DNA of 64,000 nt from Abelmoschus esculentus (GCA_035048815.1 JAUCBN010000038.1:15562501-15626500); one strand, 5' to 3'; numbered from the stretch's first letter, positions 35,023-48,119 are shown. Numbers and translations are program-made. Notes: generated by a model not told the origin, from the letters alone.

Positions 35023-35590
35023 TTATCCTTCTTCAATCAACTTGGTTTCTAAATTCATCACTTTTTCTCTCAACAGCTCTTGCTCATTTTCTTTTTGAAT
35101 TTCTGCCACCAAATCGTCCACACTACTCTTAGCCTCTTCTACTCTAGTTTTGCATTCCTCGTATATGACAATTATTTTGGTTTTTAAGATGTGTGAAAAA
35201 AAATAATAAAGAGAAAAATAATTATTGTATGGGAGTATGATTTTATTGAATATAAAACACTCAATTTATAGAGTTAATTCTAACAAAGAGATAACAAAAA
35301 TATATTTAAAATATGAAATCTATCCTAATAAATTTAAAATTTAAAAATGATCTTGCTTCAATCGTATATCTTCAATTTAATATTTGAAGTATTTTAAGTT
35401 ATATTTCCAACAAATCAAAATCAGGTTAGGACATTCTGCTCGTCTTTTAACTTCTCTACCATTGAGTTCAATCCAATCGTGATGTTTTTCTTTGAGTTCT
35501 TAACTTCTCCACCTCTTATTTGAGAGTTTCATTTCCTCTCATTTAAGTGCTTCGTTTCCAACATCAAGCATGACCGCCTCTTATTGGTCG
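35023..35590 (-). pseudogene. Decayed coiled-coil coding fragment in the fold-back centre
   Basis: On the minus strand 35165-35023 reads YEECKTRVEEAKSSVDDLVA, continues EIQKENEQELLREKVMNLET and ends in a stop. Upstream on the same strand, 35590-35415 has Glu/Lys-rich coiled-coil pieces (LDVGNEAL, EEMKLSNK) with stops. The two pieces flank an inserted LTR-like segment. The source gene is not recognised; it looks like captured host or element sequence. Confidence 0.4.
35166..35412 (-). mobile_element. Possible short solo LTR
   Basis: On the minus strand this 247 bp stretch starts TGTTGGAAATATAAC, has a TATA-like CTCTATAAATTGAG, and ends ATAATTGTCA. Size and ends fit a small Copia or TRIM LTR, and it separates two coiled-coil fragments. 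The flanking five bases (GTATA and AATCA) do not match, so the call is tentative. Confidence 0.4.
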
Positions 35591-36847
35591 TTTTTCAAAA
35601 TCGGCGACTAAAAATGTATTAGGGGTAAACGAAACTGATTAGCACATAGTTTACCCTTTAAATTATATGTTTATTTTAAAAATAAATTTAAATATCTTAA
35701 TCTTTTACTGTCATAATTTTTTTAGTTATAGACGTGCTTATTTATAGGGTATTCAAATGGTTAATTTAATTAATCAATCGAATCAAATTAGTTAAATATC
35801 AATAACTGATTTTTTAACCTTTTAATTGTAATTCAATCAATTTTTTTTTTAAAAATAATCTAACTAAACTTTGTTCGATTAATGTCCGAATTAATTGAAT
35901 AGTTATGGAATACTTAGATTTTTAGTTAATATATATATATGTTTAATTTTGTTAATTAATTTGTTTCCGTGAGTTATCCAAGAAGTGTTAGAGATTTTAT
36001 TTAATATGTAATTAAAATTTATTCTTAATTAGTATTTTAGATTTATTAGAAGTATTATTTAAATTAGGGATAAATATTATTTAAATTAGAGATAAATTAT
36101 AATTTTAGTTACATTAAAACTCTATATTATAGCCTATTTAAATGCTTGTTCTGTAAGCATCCGTAAAGAATAATAATAAGAAAATACAGATGACCATATT
36201 GTTATCTCTAAAAAATATTTTGTTTATGTTCTTCGAATAACATATTCTTAACCATCGATTACACACAAACTACCATCGTTCATTTCATCTTCAACCACCA
36301 TATCCTATTTCTCATAGTTTCAAGTTGAATCAATTGATAATCAAACTTTTAAAAAAGGTAACCGTTAATTGATCTAATTAATCAAAATTTTAGTTTATTA
36401 GATTAATTTGGTTTTAACTAAACAGTAAACATTCTTATTTATTTACATCACAGAGATCTGGATATTATTTTAATACACAAATTATCTATATATTTATAAT
36501 ATAAAACTTAAATTATTGCACAAATTATCTATATATTTACGGTATAAAACTTAAATTATTGCACAAACTATTGCTTCTAGTGTAATAAAATTGAAATATT
36601 GCACAAATAATCTATTTTTTAAAAGAAAATTGTTTTTTAAATATATTTTTATTTCTCCAAGTGGTTCAACCAAACCCCATAAATTATATCACTCATATCA
36701 TACAAATTTAAACAAAAAGAAATCAAACAAGGTTTTTTAAGCTATAATGGAAGTGATTCCAAATGAGGCAGCTAATTGTGAACCTGAGATGGAGTGGACT
36801 CAGTTTGAAGTGAAGGGAAAGAGTCAGGCATAGTGTCCCATGACAAT

Positions 36848-37062
36848 TAGGGGTGGAGCTAGAAATTTATTTAACGGGTGTTATTTTTTTAACGATATTT
36901 AAAAAAATTAACTATTTTAAAAAGAGCGTCAAATTATTTATAAAAGGGTGTCAATTATATATATATTTTTATTTTTTTACATATAAATTATATAAAAAAT
37001 TAATTTTCCAAAAATTTTGGATGTCAACAGACAACCCATTTGTGCATGTGGCTCCGCCCATG
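36848..37062. mobile_element. hAT-type MITE, 215 bp
   Basis: Ends TAGGGGTGGAGCTAG and TGGCTCCGCCCATG are inverted repeats of the (C/T)AGGGGCGGAGCC type common in plants. Flanking 8-mers ATGACAAT (36840-36847) and ATGACAAC (37063-37070) are a hAT-size target duplication with one mismatch. Confidence 0.8.
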
Positions 37063-37810
37063 ATGACAACGATGACTGAATATCGTTGCTATTGTTAGGT
37101 CGGATTCAATCGAAAGAGGCGAGTTTGACGGTTGTTCCGATCATTCTAGGGGTGAAAGTTAACATGATTAGGGGTGATAACAAGTCGAGTCCGAGTCTGA
37201 TCCGACTCTCAAAAAAACAATGTTAATTGATTTGGTTCGGTTTCAAGACTCAACGAATTTAAAATTTTAAGTTCAGATCAGCTCGAAAATAATATTAAAT
37301 TTAAATTTGTATGGACTAAAAAAGATTGTTTTCATATGTACTAATGAGTAGAAAAATATACGTGTCAAACTTTTCATTAAGGCCAAGGGAATGGAATGAA
37401 TTTATAAATATTAAGCGTTAAAAGTATATTTTTATTATAAATAATCATTTATTTTAGTAGTTGTTTTTAGATCCTTTAAATAAGATTAATAGTTTAAATC
37501 TTAACATTATAAATAGTAAAATTTGACTTGAAAGGGTCACTCTTATAATAAGTCTATACAAATTTCTGCCTAAATTAATCGGTTAATAAATTAAAAATCA
37601 ATAATTAAACTAAAAAATATATATTTTTTTTATTAAATCCTAAACTATAAACGCCAAATTTCAACTCTAAAATCTAAATTTTAAATCATATAATCTAAAA
37701 TCTTAAACTTTAAATCCTAATATATATCGTTAAAACTAAAAATTAAAAACTTTGTATAAACTAAAATTTACGTATTAAAATATTTTTTATACAAGACACA
37801 ATAAAACATA

Positions 37811-38068
37811 CTCCCTCCGTCCCACTATTTTTGTTCATTATTGACTTTTTTTAGTCAAACTTTTTTAACTTTGATTCATTATAACTTTAAATATATTATT
37901 GATAAAAATATAAAAAAAATATGTTTTAAAAACCTTTAATCAAGTAGTTTTAAAATATATTTTTTTAAAATTTAATAAATTAAAATATTTAAAATAATTA
38001 TGGTCAAAGTTGAAAAAATTTGACTTTTAAAAAGTCAATAATGGACACCATATATGGGACAGAGGGAG
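37811..38068. mobile_element. Stowaway MITE (Tc1/mariner), 258 bp
   Basis: Begins CTCCCTCCGTCCC and ends GGGACAGAGGGAG, the Stowaway terminal repeat, flanked on both sides by TA (37809-37810 and 38069-38070). Confidence 0.93.
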
Positions 38069-38154
38069 TATATTAGAAACCAAGATATTATGGGCTTCAT
38101 ACTATATAGTTCATGATTTTCCGGTGGGACTCTAATCTCAATCCCTTCCAAGCG

Positions 38155-38406
38155 AGAGATTATATCATAGGTCCAGTCTATTACATTAGTCGTGGTCCTT
38201 AGCCAATGAAAACTACCCATTTCGCCACTAATCAATCATGTAATCAATATAATTTTCAGAAATTATATTTTTAAAATGACATGTAAATTATGAGTAAAAA
38301 TTCATTGGTTAGAAAAAAATGAGTTGAAGATTAATAGTGAAGTGAATGATTATTATTGGATGAGACCACGATTGACGTGGTAGACCGAGCCTATGATATA
38401 ATTTCT
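38155..38406. mobile_element. Inverted-repeat MITE of unassigned type
   Basis: Arms of about 44 bases: 38155-38198 starts AGAGATTATATCATAGG, and 38363-38406 ends CCTATGATATAATTTCT. They match at 16 of 17 outer bases and more loosely further in. The exact ends and the target duplication were not resolved. Confidence 0.65.
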
Positions 38407-38420
38407 CCTTCCAAGTAGGG

Positions 38421-39644
38421 ATAGATCATGGGATAATTGTCTTTCTTAAAATTTTAAATTTTTATAAGTAATTTATTTATTTTTAAATATTTTTGTATAT
38501 TTTTTAAAATTTATAGGTTTATGTCCTAACATAATATCCTACGTTCTACTATGTTTTAAAGTTTTAGATTTTTTAATATTAAAATCTTAAAATTAAATAG
38601 ATTTATATATATATTTATAAATTATGTCGTTCGTATTCAAATTATCTGAAGAAAAAAACAATACCATCTTTTGTTACTCCAGTATTACTGAACAAGTTGT
38701 TCAAAGCGTTTGGATTTAAATAAACTACTAATTTCGAATTAAATTAAGAAAATATTTGTTTAAATCCGATCTAATATTAACTAAATTAAAAATCTAATTA
38801 GTTATACAAAACATCTTATCTTAGCGATTAAAGAAATAATTATTAGTATGTGTTTGACATAGATTTCTGTGAATTACAGGATTCGAGCTCGAGAAAAGTA
38901 TTAGGCAGAGCTAGGCTGAGTGGAGGCACTATCGAGAGTGATCTTTGATGACTTTACATCCAAGCTAGGAGTATATAATATATACTCACCAGATTGACGG
39001 GAGTGTAAGTTAGTGTTAGTTATAAGAGTATTAGGTCGAATAGGATTATATCCTACTTGATAGATAGTTATAAAACAGTCCTTTTATCTATACGTAAAAT
39101 TTAATGACTATTTTATAATTTTTAAAAATTAAATAATGAAATATATTTTATTTTAAATGATTCGATACCTTTTATCAACGAGTATGCTTTTGAGCATGGG
39201 TCATAAGAGCAATGGTCTGGAGTATACTTTATTCAGGGCTCTTCGTTTATATTTATAAAGGTTTAGTATTTTTGACCAAATGTGTTTAATTTTAATAATG
39301 ACTTAATTTTTAATATTTATTATTAGATCCATTTTTAATACTTATTATAAAAGTCAATTATTATTGGGAACACCAATATTGTTAAAAATAATATTTTTCA
39401 ATACGTTACTTTTCAAAATTATTTTTTATTCTACTGAAGATTTTATATTAAATTTAAAGACAAAAATAATAAAAATAATAAAAAAATTCATAAGAATTCA
39501 ACTTTCAATAATAGTTTACTATAGAAAAATAGATTCTTTTAAATCCTACTTTACGACAGTCTCTTAAAAGGAAGCAGAGGGCAGTGTCATGCCTGTCTGC
39601 CATGTGTCAGAGGGCAATTTTTTTGGGTAGGTCAAAGGTATGGG
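38421..39644. other. Fold-back centre, right part
   Basis: AT-rich sequence with no convincing gene or RNA. A less AT-rich patch at 38880-39040 was noted but not identified. Confidence 0.45.
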
Positions 39645-39714
39645 GTTAGGGGTAGTTCGGGAGAAAGCCCACTAAAAAAAATCTAAAATAAGCTTTAACC
39701 GGTTTATCCAGTCA

Positions 39715-40625
39715 CATTGTGCACATAAAATTATATACACAATTTCTTACAAAAACTGTAAGAAAAACGGTACATACATAAATTAGCACAAAAATAGTAA
39801 GGATTTGTGTTTGTATACAATTCCTTATAAAGTATACACAACGGCTTACGAAAACCGTAAGAAAAAAGGTATGTGCACAAATCCTTACCACTTCAAAACC
39901 ATGAGCTAAAGGAGGCATCCAAAGGTAAGGATTTTTGTACATACACAATTTCTTACAAGAATACACAATATGCCACCTAAACGGTAAGGATTTGTGTTTG
40001 TACAAAATTCCTTACAAAGTATATACAACGGCCTACGAAAACCGTAAGAAAAAAGGTATGTACACAAATCCTTACCACTTCAAAACCATGAGCTCAAGGA
40101 GGCTTCCAAAGGTAAGGATTTGTGTACATACATAATTTCCTACAAGAATACACAATATGGCACCTAAACGGTAAGGATTTGTGTTTGTACAAAATTCCTT
40201 ACAAAGTATATACAACGGCCTACGAAAACCGTAAGAAAAAAGGTATGTACACAAATCCTTACCACTTCAAAACCATGAGCTCAAGGAGGCTTCCAAAGGT
40301 AAGGATTTGTGTACATACATAATTTCCTACAAGAATACACAATATGGCACAATAACGGTAAGGATTTGTGTTTGTACACAATTCCTTACAAAGTATACAC
40401 AACGGCTTACGAAAATCGTAAGAAAAAAGGTATGTACACAAATCCTTACCACTTCAAAACCATGAGCTAAAGGAGGCTTCCAAAGGTAAGGATTTGTGTA
40501 CATACACAATTTCTTACAAGAATACACAATATGCCACCCAAACGGTAAGGATTTGTGTTTGTACACAATTTCTTACAAAGTATACACAACGGCCTACGAA
40601 AACCGTAAGAAAAAAGGTATGTACA
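39715..40625. repeat. 187 bp satellite array, right arm (about 5 copies, inverted)
   Basis: Reverse complement of the left-arm monomers. Two adjacent copies at about 39995-40181 and 40182-40368 are almost identical at an offset of exactly 187. Confidence 0.92.
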
Positions 40626-41350
40626 CGGATATTTTTATTTGTATATTTTTTATTCTAGTATTTTTATTCTAATATTTATTATATGAATATTTTTATTCGA
40701 ATATTTATTATACGGATATTTTTGTTCGAATATTTTTTATTCAAATATTTTTATTCAAAAATTTTTATTCGAATATTTATTATACGAATATTTTTATTTG
40801 TATATTTTTTATTCAAATAATTTTATTCGAATATTTATTATATGAATATTTTTATTCGAATATTTATTATACGAATATTTTTATTTTAATATTTTTTATT
40901 CGATTATTTTTATTTAAATATTTTTTCTTCGAATATTTTTCTTTGAATATTTATTATATGAATATTTTTATTCATATATTTTTTATTCGAATATTTTTAT
41001 TCGAGTATTTTTATTCAAATATTTATATATGAATATTTTTATTCGAATATCTTTTTATACGAATATTTTTATTTGTATATATTCTGTTTGAATCTTTTTA
41101 TTTGAATATTTTATTTGAATATTTATTATTCGAATATTTTTATTTGAATATTTATTATATGAATATTTTTATTCGAATATTTATTATATGAATATTTTTA
41201 TTCGTATATATATTTATTCAAATATTTATTGTATGAATATTTTTATTCGAATATTTATTATACGAACATTTTTATTCGAATATTAATTTTATGAATATTT
41301 TTATTCGAATATTTATTATATAAATATTTTTATTCATATATTTTTTTTTC
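40626..41350. repeat. AT-rich tandem array, right arm (inverted)
   Basis: ATTTTTATTCGAATA and TTTATTATACGAATA type units, the reverse complement of the left array and about 60 percent of its length. Confidence 0.85.
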
Positions 41351-41485
41351 GAATATATTAAATAAATTGAGTATCCATTATTTAAAAAAAACAAGTTTAC
41401 ATTGGAACCGGTTGTTAACCGGTTTCCCATTGCCCTTAATGAAGGGCTTCTTTTAGGCTCCTTTAAGGGGTTTTTTTAGAACCTC

Positions 41486-41939
41486 CCATGGGGTTGTATG
41501 GTGTTTGAATAATTTCTTTTTGGTTGTAATTAGATGAAAGGGTGAGAAAATTTTGAGATATTGTAATAAATTTAATAGTGTTAAAAAAAGTTTGAAGATT
41601 TTAATTTGTAAGAATTTTATTATTATTATTATTTTTATTTGGAGTTGTTAGATTTTATTTTTTTGATAGTTTAGTAAAAATTTTAAGATCGTAAAATGAA
41701 TGGCGAAAAAATTATAGGATTGGTTTTTTGTTTATTGAATTTTTTATGATAGTTTAGTTGATATAGTTTTTTATTATGATAGTTTAGACGATAGATTGAA
41801 TGTTGAAAAAATTTTAAGAATATTTTTTAGTTAATGATATTTAAACTTTGAATTTATTAATAATTAAATAACTTTTTGAAATAATTTGTTACTTTGTAAA
41901 ATAATTATATCTATTTAATTTTGATTTACAGGATGTCGA
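41486..41939. other. AT-rich spacer
   Basis: T-rich sequence between the fold-back tip and the mobile-domain remnant. No feature is supported. Confidence 0.5.
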
Positions 41940-43240
41940 GCAAACCCCTTTATTGTATTTAGATGATCAACACATTACTAGCCTTACAGTCGGTGAAATG
42001 ATATATATTTTGAATTTGAAATATGTTTTAAATTTGTTATTTCTTACTCATGTTTACTTTTTTTTTTATTGTAGAATATAGAGGAAACATTTAAACATCA
42101 TCAATATATGGTAGAAACTCTAATATATAATAGAATCTTGAATTTCTTGCATACAACTGAATTTTGTTATGCCACATTTCTTCGTGATTATAAGTTGGTT
42201 CCAAGATTGGTCATCGCTCTAATCGAGCATTAGAGACCTGAGACTCATACTTTCCATAATGCATCATTACTCTACAACATGCAGTTTATCATATCAGAGT
42301 CTCAGCAAATGGGAGACCTTTGATCGAGCATAGTCAAGGTTCAACTGTTGTCATTTGTGAAAGGTACCTTGATAAAGTATCATATGAAAGTATTGTGAAA
42401 TCGTCTCGTGTTAAATTAAGTTGGTTAAAGAGTAAATTTCAGCTGAATGAGTATAAAACAGTAGAAGGAATTTATTAGGTCAGTCGAGCATATATTTTGC
42501 AATTGATTGGTGGTATTCTCATGCTTGATAAATCAGAAAATTTAGTTAATGTTTGATATTTTAAATTTTTTAGTACTCCTTAGACCGATAGTGAATATAA
42601 TTGAGTGTCTTCTATATTAACGTGTTTGTATCGTGAGTTGTGAAAGGGCGTTTTACTAAAAAGAGGTAAAAAGGTATGCGGTCTTGGTGGTTGTCTTTTG
42701 TTATTGTAAGCTTGGGCTTAGTAGCGACTGTCATTTTTCACACTAATTATTCAATCCAATATACACTTTCCACTTTGTGCAAGGTAATTAAAAATTTTAA
42801 TATTTACTTTATTTTTGAATTTTATATTTTTAAAAATTATTATAATTTTTTTTGTATATAGATGGTACGAGGAAAATCATGATATTAGATTAACACGTAA
42901 TAATGTAAGAGTATGCAGAGCTCTTATTGATTCATATTGCCAATACCAGGTAAATAAAATACATGTTATTACTTTAAATATCTCTATATTTTACGAAATG
43001 TAGATATATTATTTACATAATTTATATTTTTTCAGTTTATTTGGAAGGCGTATGATGATGACTAGATTTTTGTACCCAATTATTTGATGTTTGATTCACA
43101 TTTATAGTGTAGTGTTCACCTTTAATCCATTTCTCTACGATCGAGTTCCACTTTACAGATAGAATGTTGAGACAATTTGGATTTCACCAGCCTATTCCTT
43201 GTATTCCATGTGACCATTACTTTCTTCATGCATATGATGG
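41940..43240 (+). pseudogene. Plant mobile domain (MAIN-like) pseudogene
   Basis: Pieces in order: LLYLDDQHITSLTVGEM (about 41950-42000); after an intron-like gap, NIEETFKHHQYMVETLIY and FLHTTEFCYATFLRDYKL; then ALIEH, a TAG and RPETHTFH (about 42230), where the conserved Trp of WRPETHTF has become a stop; and near 43160 DRMLRQFGFHQPIPCIPC. These are landmarks of the plant mobile domain found in MAINTENANCE OF MERISTEMS proteins and in several transposon groups. Multiple stops and frameshifts separate the pieces. It lies tail to tail with a MULE transposase remnant and was probably carried by a transposon. Confidence 0.72.
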
Positions 43241-43429
43241 ATGTGGTAGAGCTAATCTATTAAATACAATTGGTTTTATATTTATTATTGAATACAAATA
43301 TTTAGACATAAACTTTATTTTATAATCAAAATAGAACATTAACGAATCTTGGCTTGTTTGGACAGTTAACTCTAGAATGTCCTTCCGTTTGTATTGTCCT
43401 TTCTCTCTAAAATAAAAATTCATACTAGT

Positions 43430-45725
43430 ATGAATTCGAGATGATTTTGGTCTTCTATTTGGAGTACGACGGAGAGTAGGATGAGTAACCATTTTTCATC
43501 CCCTAACGGTGACCAATAATTTGAATTAGCAATCATGAGGAACTTAGTAATGTAAATATTAACGATCCTTAGAAAATTGAAGTATTTGTCAACATAGGTG
43601 TTGGATCAACCCCGAAAAACATACATGCTGCAATTGCAAGTGGAAAAGGGTATCGTCATGCCTGAAATGCTCCACAATCACAGGACTTGCATCAAAAATC
43701 AACTCGAAATACATTGGCGTGTGCTGCTTGATTCAAGCGTCTGGGACCAACAACATCAAATGTCTGATTCATTCGATCAAAGCTATGAACTCTCATTGAC
43801 GTTGTATTTGTCACATTCTTTTGCATTTTTCTCACGAGGTCTATAGCCCAACTTTGCCCCTATGATTAATGACTCAATTTCTTTTCTTTTTATGGTCCAA
43901 ACTTTAGCCAACCAGTAGTATGTCTCTTTTACAAGGCTTGCGATCGGAAGATGGCATAATCCTTTTAGTACTTTATTAATGCACTCCACAAGGTTAATTG
44001 TCATTTGGTTGCATCGTTTACCAACTTTATCATAATATTGGGCCTATTTTTCGCTTTTTATATTATTTGTCCAACTCCAAATGCGTTCGCCATACTTCAT
44101 TAAATTCTCTATTTTCCTCTCAAAATCGGGATGCGTTAGTAGATATCCTGTTTTAAAATATTGTTAGTATATACATGAAAATCAAATAAAAAACATACAT
44201 AAATAAAAGATACTTACCCATGCTTAAAATTTCACTCTGAAGGTATTGATTTTTGAATTGTTCGAAACTATTCTTCCTGATATGATGAACACAATATTCG
44301 ATGTATGCGTGCGGAGGTGTCCAACGAATTCATTCTCGATTAATAACAACTTTGATAATGTCCCTCGATCAAATATAATACAAACACCATTTTCTCAAAC
44401 GACATACTCATGTAGGTTTATCAAAAGGAAATTCCAAGCTTTCACCCTCTCTTGCTCCACAATTGCAAATGCAATCGAAAAGACATTGTTATTATCATCT
44501 TGCGCAACAAAAATCAACAATATATGAAAATATCTATCATATAACCACCTACCATCTACTCGGATCGTACATTTGCAGTAAGGAAGCCATCAATGCAAGG
44601 CTTGAACGTCCAAAATAGTCGATGGAAAAATTTATAGCCTTGAAGAACTTGTCCTTGTTGGTCATAGGCATCTTTTGTTTGATATCTCACGATGGTACGT
44701 GATGAAATGTATCATTGCAAGAAATAATATTGGTATCTCATTGTATGATTTATCATAATCATCATAAACATAGTTCATTGCTTTATCACTAGCATGCCAA
44801 CCTTTCTTGTATTTTTATTTTATATGCAAATTGTTGAGCAATGGTTGCCTGAATCATTAAAATGGGAACCCTTGGATTTATTTCGACCAGATTCTTTGAG
44901 TGGTGGCTTATCACAGTCGAATCTAATTTTCGGTGGTCTTGTGCAATAGAACTTTATAAACAGATATGATCTGCATTGCACTTACTGATCTCCCAGAAAT
45001 TTAACCTCTTATGTTTGGAAATTCGAATCTTCCAATTGCACTCTTGGCCATACTTGACACACTTGGCAAATAATGTCTTCTGACTGGATTTTACTACAAC
45101 GTAGTTAACATAGTTCTGGATGCTATACTCTTTCACTACCAATGTAGCTTGATCCTTATCATAAAGTTGAAGTCCATTTGATAATTCATGAGATAGTAGA
45201 AGTTAATCGGGGTACGTATGATAATTGAGCAGCTTTCATAGTATCAAAATCCAATGAAACCATGTGAATAGGAAGTTCATAAAATCTAATATTGCCTTCG
45301 AGTGGAACAAATTCTCCAACACCATAATTAGGGGCGTTACTAACATCATCAAGGAACAAATCATCATCACCAATATCTTCGTCTTCGCTAGAATCGTCAA
45401 GGGTTTTTCCCCATCGACCCCGTAGGTTGTTCACACCATTTGTTGAAGTCTTAACTAGATTAAATTCTCTAAGTGAACCATTAGACAACATTGCGACAAA
45501 ACTGCCTCCAGGTAGTTCAATCACAGTACCGTAATTCATTCGAGAAGATTCTCCAATAACAGTTCTAGAAGGGTTCGGAATATAAGAAATCTTCACAAAT
45601 AACTCGGTATATCGAGTCTCCATAAATTCATGTTCAACAATCATCGTTGCAACATTATCATTATCTTCAAGATTGTTTGCACAATATGTTACGAGATTTT
45701 CACATGTAAGCCACCGGTAATGCAA
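43430..45725 (-). pseudogene. MULE (MuDR-type) transposase pseudogene
   Basis: Minus strand, in order: an acidic N-terminal part (45725-45186, with DDSSEDEDIGDDDLFLDD); a MuDR DNA-binding-like region (45142-44954, KCVKYGQECNWKIRISKHKR); the catalytic region near 44560-44380 (DGRWLYDRYFHILLIFVAQD, FSIAFAIVEQERVKAWNFLL); NLVECINKVLKGLCHLPIAS (about 44000-43940); a SWIM zinc finger-like CDCG and YPFPLAIAAC (about 43710-43640); and an RRTPNRRPKSSRI tail (about 43470). Several stops and frameshifts make it inactive. No terminal inverted repeats were assigned. Confidence 0.82.
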
Positions 45726-45865
45726 CCCATGAATCTCTCTTCCAATCTTTTAAGATATTTTCCCTTCAACTATCGAAGCGTGGTTTCCTTTTTAAATCTC
45801 ATTTTTGTTGTGTTTTCAGCTTTAAATATAATTTTGACATTTGTTCTCACAAATTTTCCATTATA

Positions 45866-46257
45866 ATGGATAATTGTCATAAATTTATTATGATTCATTT
45901 TATGTTATAAATCAAATGAATAACATAAATCAATATAAAATAAAATAATAAATATAAAAGATAAAATTATAACAAACTATAATAAAACAAAATGCACTCA
46001 AATTCTACATACATAGAACTCTAAGATAAATAAAACTAAAAATCAAATTTCGAATATACATACATCAAATTTCACTATCATAATAAAAATCCATCAACTT
46101 ATAAATAATAAAAATCTATCAACTTAAAATTAATCCTACAATTTTTCCACCAGTCACTCTACAATCCTATAAATTTCACTAAACTATCATAATAAAAATA
46201 TATTAACCAAAATAATATCTATCAACTAAAAATTAAAAAATACTATCTGTAAACCAA

Positions 46258-46300
<43 letters not shown>

Positions 46301-46845
46301 CAAAAATAAACACTTACCAATTAAAATCTTCAAACATTTTACTCTCTACCATTTCAAATTTCGCATCTACCATTTTTTTTTATCTTACCCTCTACTAATA
46401 ACCAAACCCCTCTATTTATCAACCCGTGAAAATATTTTACATTGTTACCAAAATTAAAGTTATTTGCCAGATACACTCATGAAGTCGAATTTTTTTGAAT
46501 CCATCTTCCCAGCCTGCCACCCCGCCTACTACCATGATTGTTAACTAAAGTTGAATTAAAAAAAATCGATTATGAACAATATCTTATACTGTTGGAAGTT
46601 GGATTCTTATAAATCCTTTTTTCCTTATTTTATTTTTTTAAATCACTATTCAAAATCGATTTTTTTACAATATATTAGGAAACATAAATAGTTTGGAAAA
46701 TAATTTAAAAAACAATATATTAATAAATATTTTTTTCACAATATTTTTTCTTTCATTTGACCATTATTATTTTTTCAATGTTTGTTATTATATAGGTACA
46801 TTTTTTCGACACTTGTTATTAGGTCTTATTTTCTTAATATTTATA
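45866..46845. other. AT-rich spacer with an AAT microsatellite
   Basis: An uninterrupted (AAT)n run of 13-14 units spans 46258-46298. The rest is AT-rich with no supported gene, up to the target duplication TTATA at 46841-46845. Confidence 0.8.
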
Positions 46846-47323
46846 TGTTGGTTGGATAACCAACCATTTAGTGGTTCTTTTGAACCGTCACATGTTTCCA
46901 CTATTCAATAATGGATATGGAAACTTAAAGTGGATGGTATTTACGCATTCCCACGTTCAACACTTTGTGGCCGGTTAAGGTGTTAGTGCCGGGTAGTTTC
47001 AGGGGTATTTTTGTCCATTTGGTTGGTGGTTCATGATGGATGAACTCCTATAAATACCAATTGAGCCTAAGGTCCCTAAGCATCAAACACAAGTATCACA
47101 TATTCCATCTAATGAGTTTTGAGTGCTTAGAAGATCTTGGCGGTTCTAATTATTTTGTAGCCGAGTTCTTTAATTTTTACGGTGGTTCGAGGTGTTATCA
47201 CGGTGGTCCGATGAGTTCGACGGTGGTGCAACCACATCTCATTTGGCATAAGGTTTTGACAATGGCTGAAGGTATTTATTTTGATCCTTTTTCCTCTACG
47301 TTTATGCTCGTTTAATGCTTACA
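46846..47323 (+). repeat. 5' LTR of the Copia element
   Basis: 478 bp, begins TGTTGGTTGGATAACC and ends AATGCTTACA. A TATA-like CCTATAAATACC lies near 47048. Confidence 0.95.
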
Positions 47324-47325
47324 TT

Positions 47326-47341
47326 TGGTATGCGAGCCAGG
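47326..47341 (+). other. Copia primer binding site
   Basis: TGGTATGCGAGCCAGG, two bases after the LTR. It is close to the initiator tRNA-Met primer site TGGTATCAGAGC used by many plant Copia elements, with a changed middle. Confidence 0.8.
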
Positions 47342-48119
47342 TTAAATCTCTGCCTTGTCATGTTTAATTTTTCTCAAATTTAAAATGCCATTTTGATCTT
47401 TAAATTTTGAAATTTTGAGAAAAATTGTGTTGCAGAACCTTTGTTTAAAACCACTAGATTAATTTCTAAAATTTATTAATTTATTTTACTTAAATGAATT
47501 TTAGAAATTAATATATAGTATGTACTTAAATTAAGATATGTTATAACTTAGTTATATACATAAAATTAGGTATATAAAACTTTAGTACTTATTGCATAAA
47601 ACTTTAGCAATAAAACTATAGAATATGTCTAGATATCTATATAATTTATTTAATTAGAAAATTAGCCACAACAACTTTAATTAAATAAAAATTATAATAA
47701 GGATCTCATAAGGACTAGACATAAAACGTTGCATATTGAACAAGCAACACTTAAAATAAAGTTTAGGGTTAATATCTAGCTAAGTGATTTTAATAATTTT
47801 ATTTCGTTAAAGACTATCCACAACATCTTTAGTTAAATAAAATTACTAAGGTTAAAAATCACATACAGAAAGCTTAGATATTAAATCCCTTAACATTAAG
47901 GTAAAAATTATTAGATGAATTTTTATAATAACCTACAGGAGTTATAAAAATAAATTTAATATTTTTTATATAAAGGATAGAAAATATTCTATCAAAATGA
48001 ATCTAATCGAATTCAAAATTTAACCCACAAACAATTTTTATGTCACTAGATTCATTATTTCTATAATTTGCATTGGTAAATTATAGCTTATGTTTGTCTC
48101 AAATTTATATTAAGCATGT
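47342..48119 (+). other. Copia untranslated leader
   Basis: AT-rich leader of nearly 800 bases between primer site and gag, with no supported coding frame. Confidence 0.6.

Larger units (their letters stand above)
30790..41485. mobile_element. Large fold-back structure with satellite-built arms
   Basis: Left arm about 30790-35015, right arm about 39645-41485, in inverted orientation around a centre of about 4.6 kb. Reading inward, each arm has a tip (CTAAAAAA..., GAGCCTAAAA, AATGGGA(A)ACCGGTT), an AT-rich array, a 187 bp satellite array, and an inner edge (AAACCGGTTAA, AATCTAAAATAAGC/complement, GGGCTTTCTCC). The left arm is about 2.3 times longer because of more array copies. This matches fold-back transposons, whose long inverted ends consist of short tandem repeats. 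No clear target duplication or transposase was found, so an origin by inverted duplication remains possible. Confidence 0.65.

Noticed and set aside
35161..35417. Target duplication of the LTR-like segment
   Set aside because: The five-base flanks GTATA and AATCA do not match, so the solo LTR call is kept tentative.
30770..41500. Target duplication for the large fold-back structure
   Set aside because: Flanks near 30784-30790 and 41480-41500 share only short G-rich matches; no convincing duplication could be fixed.
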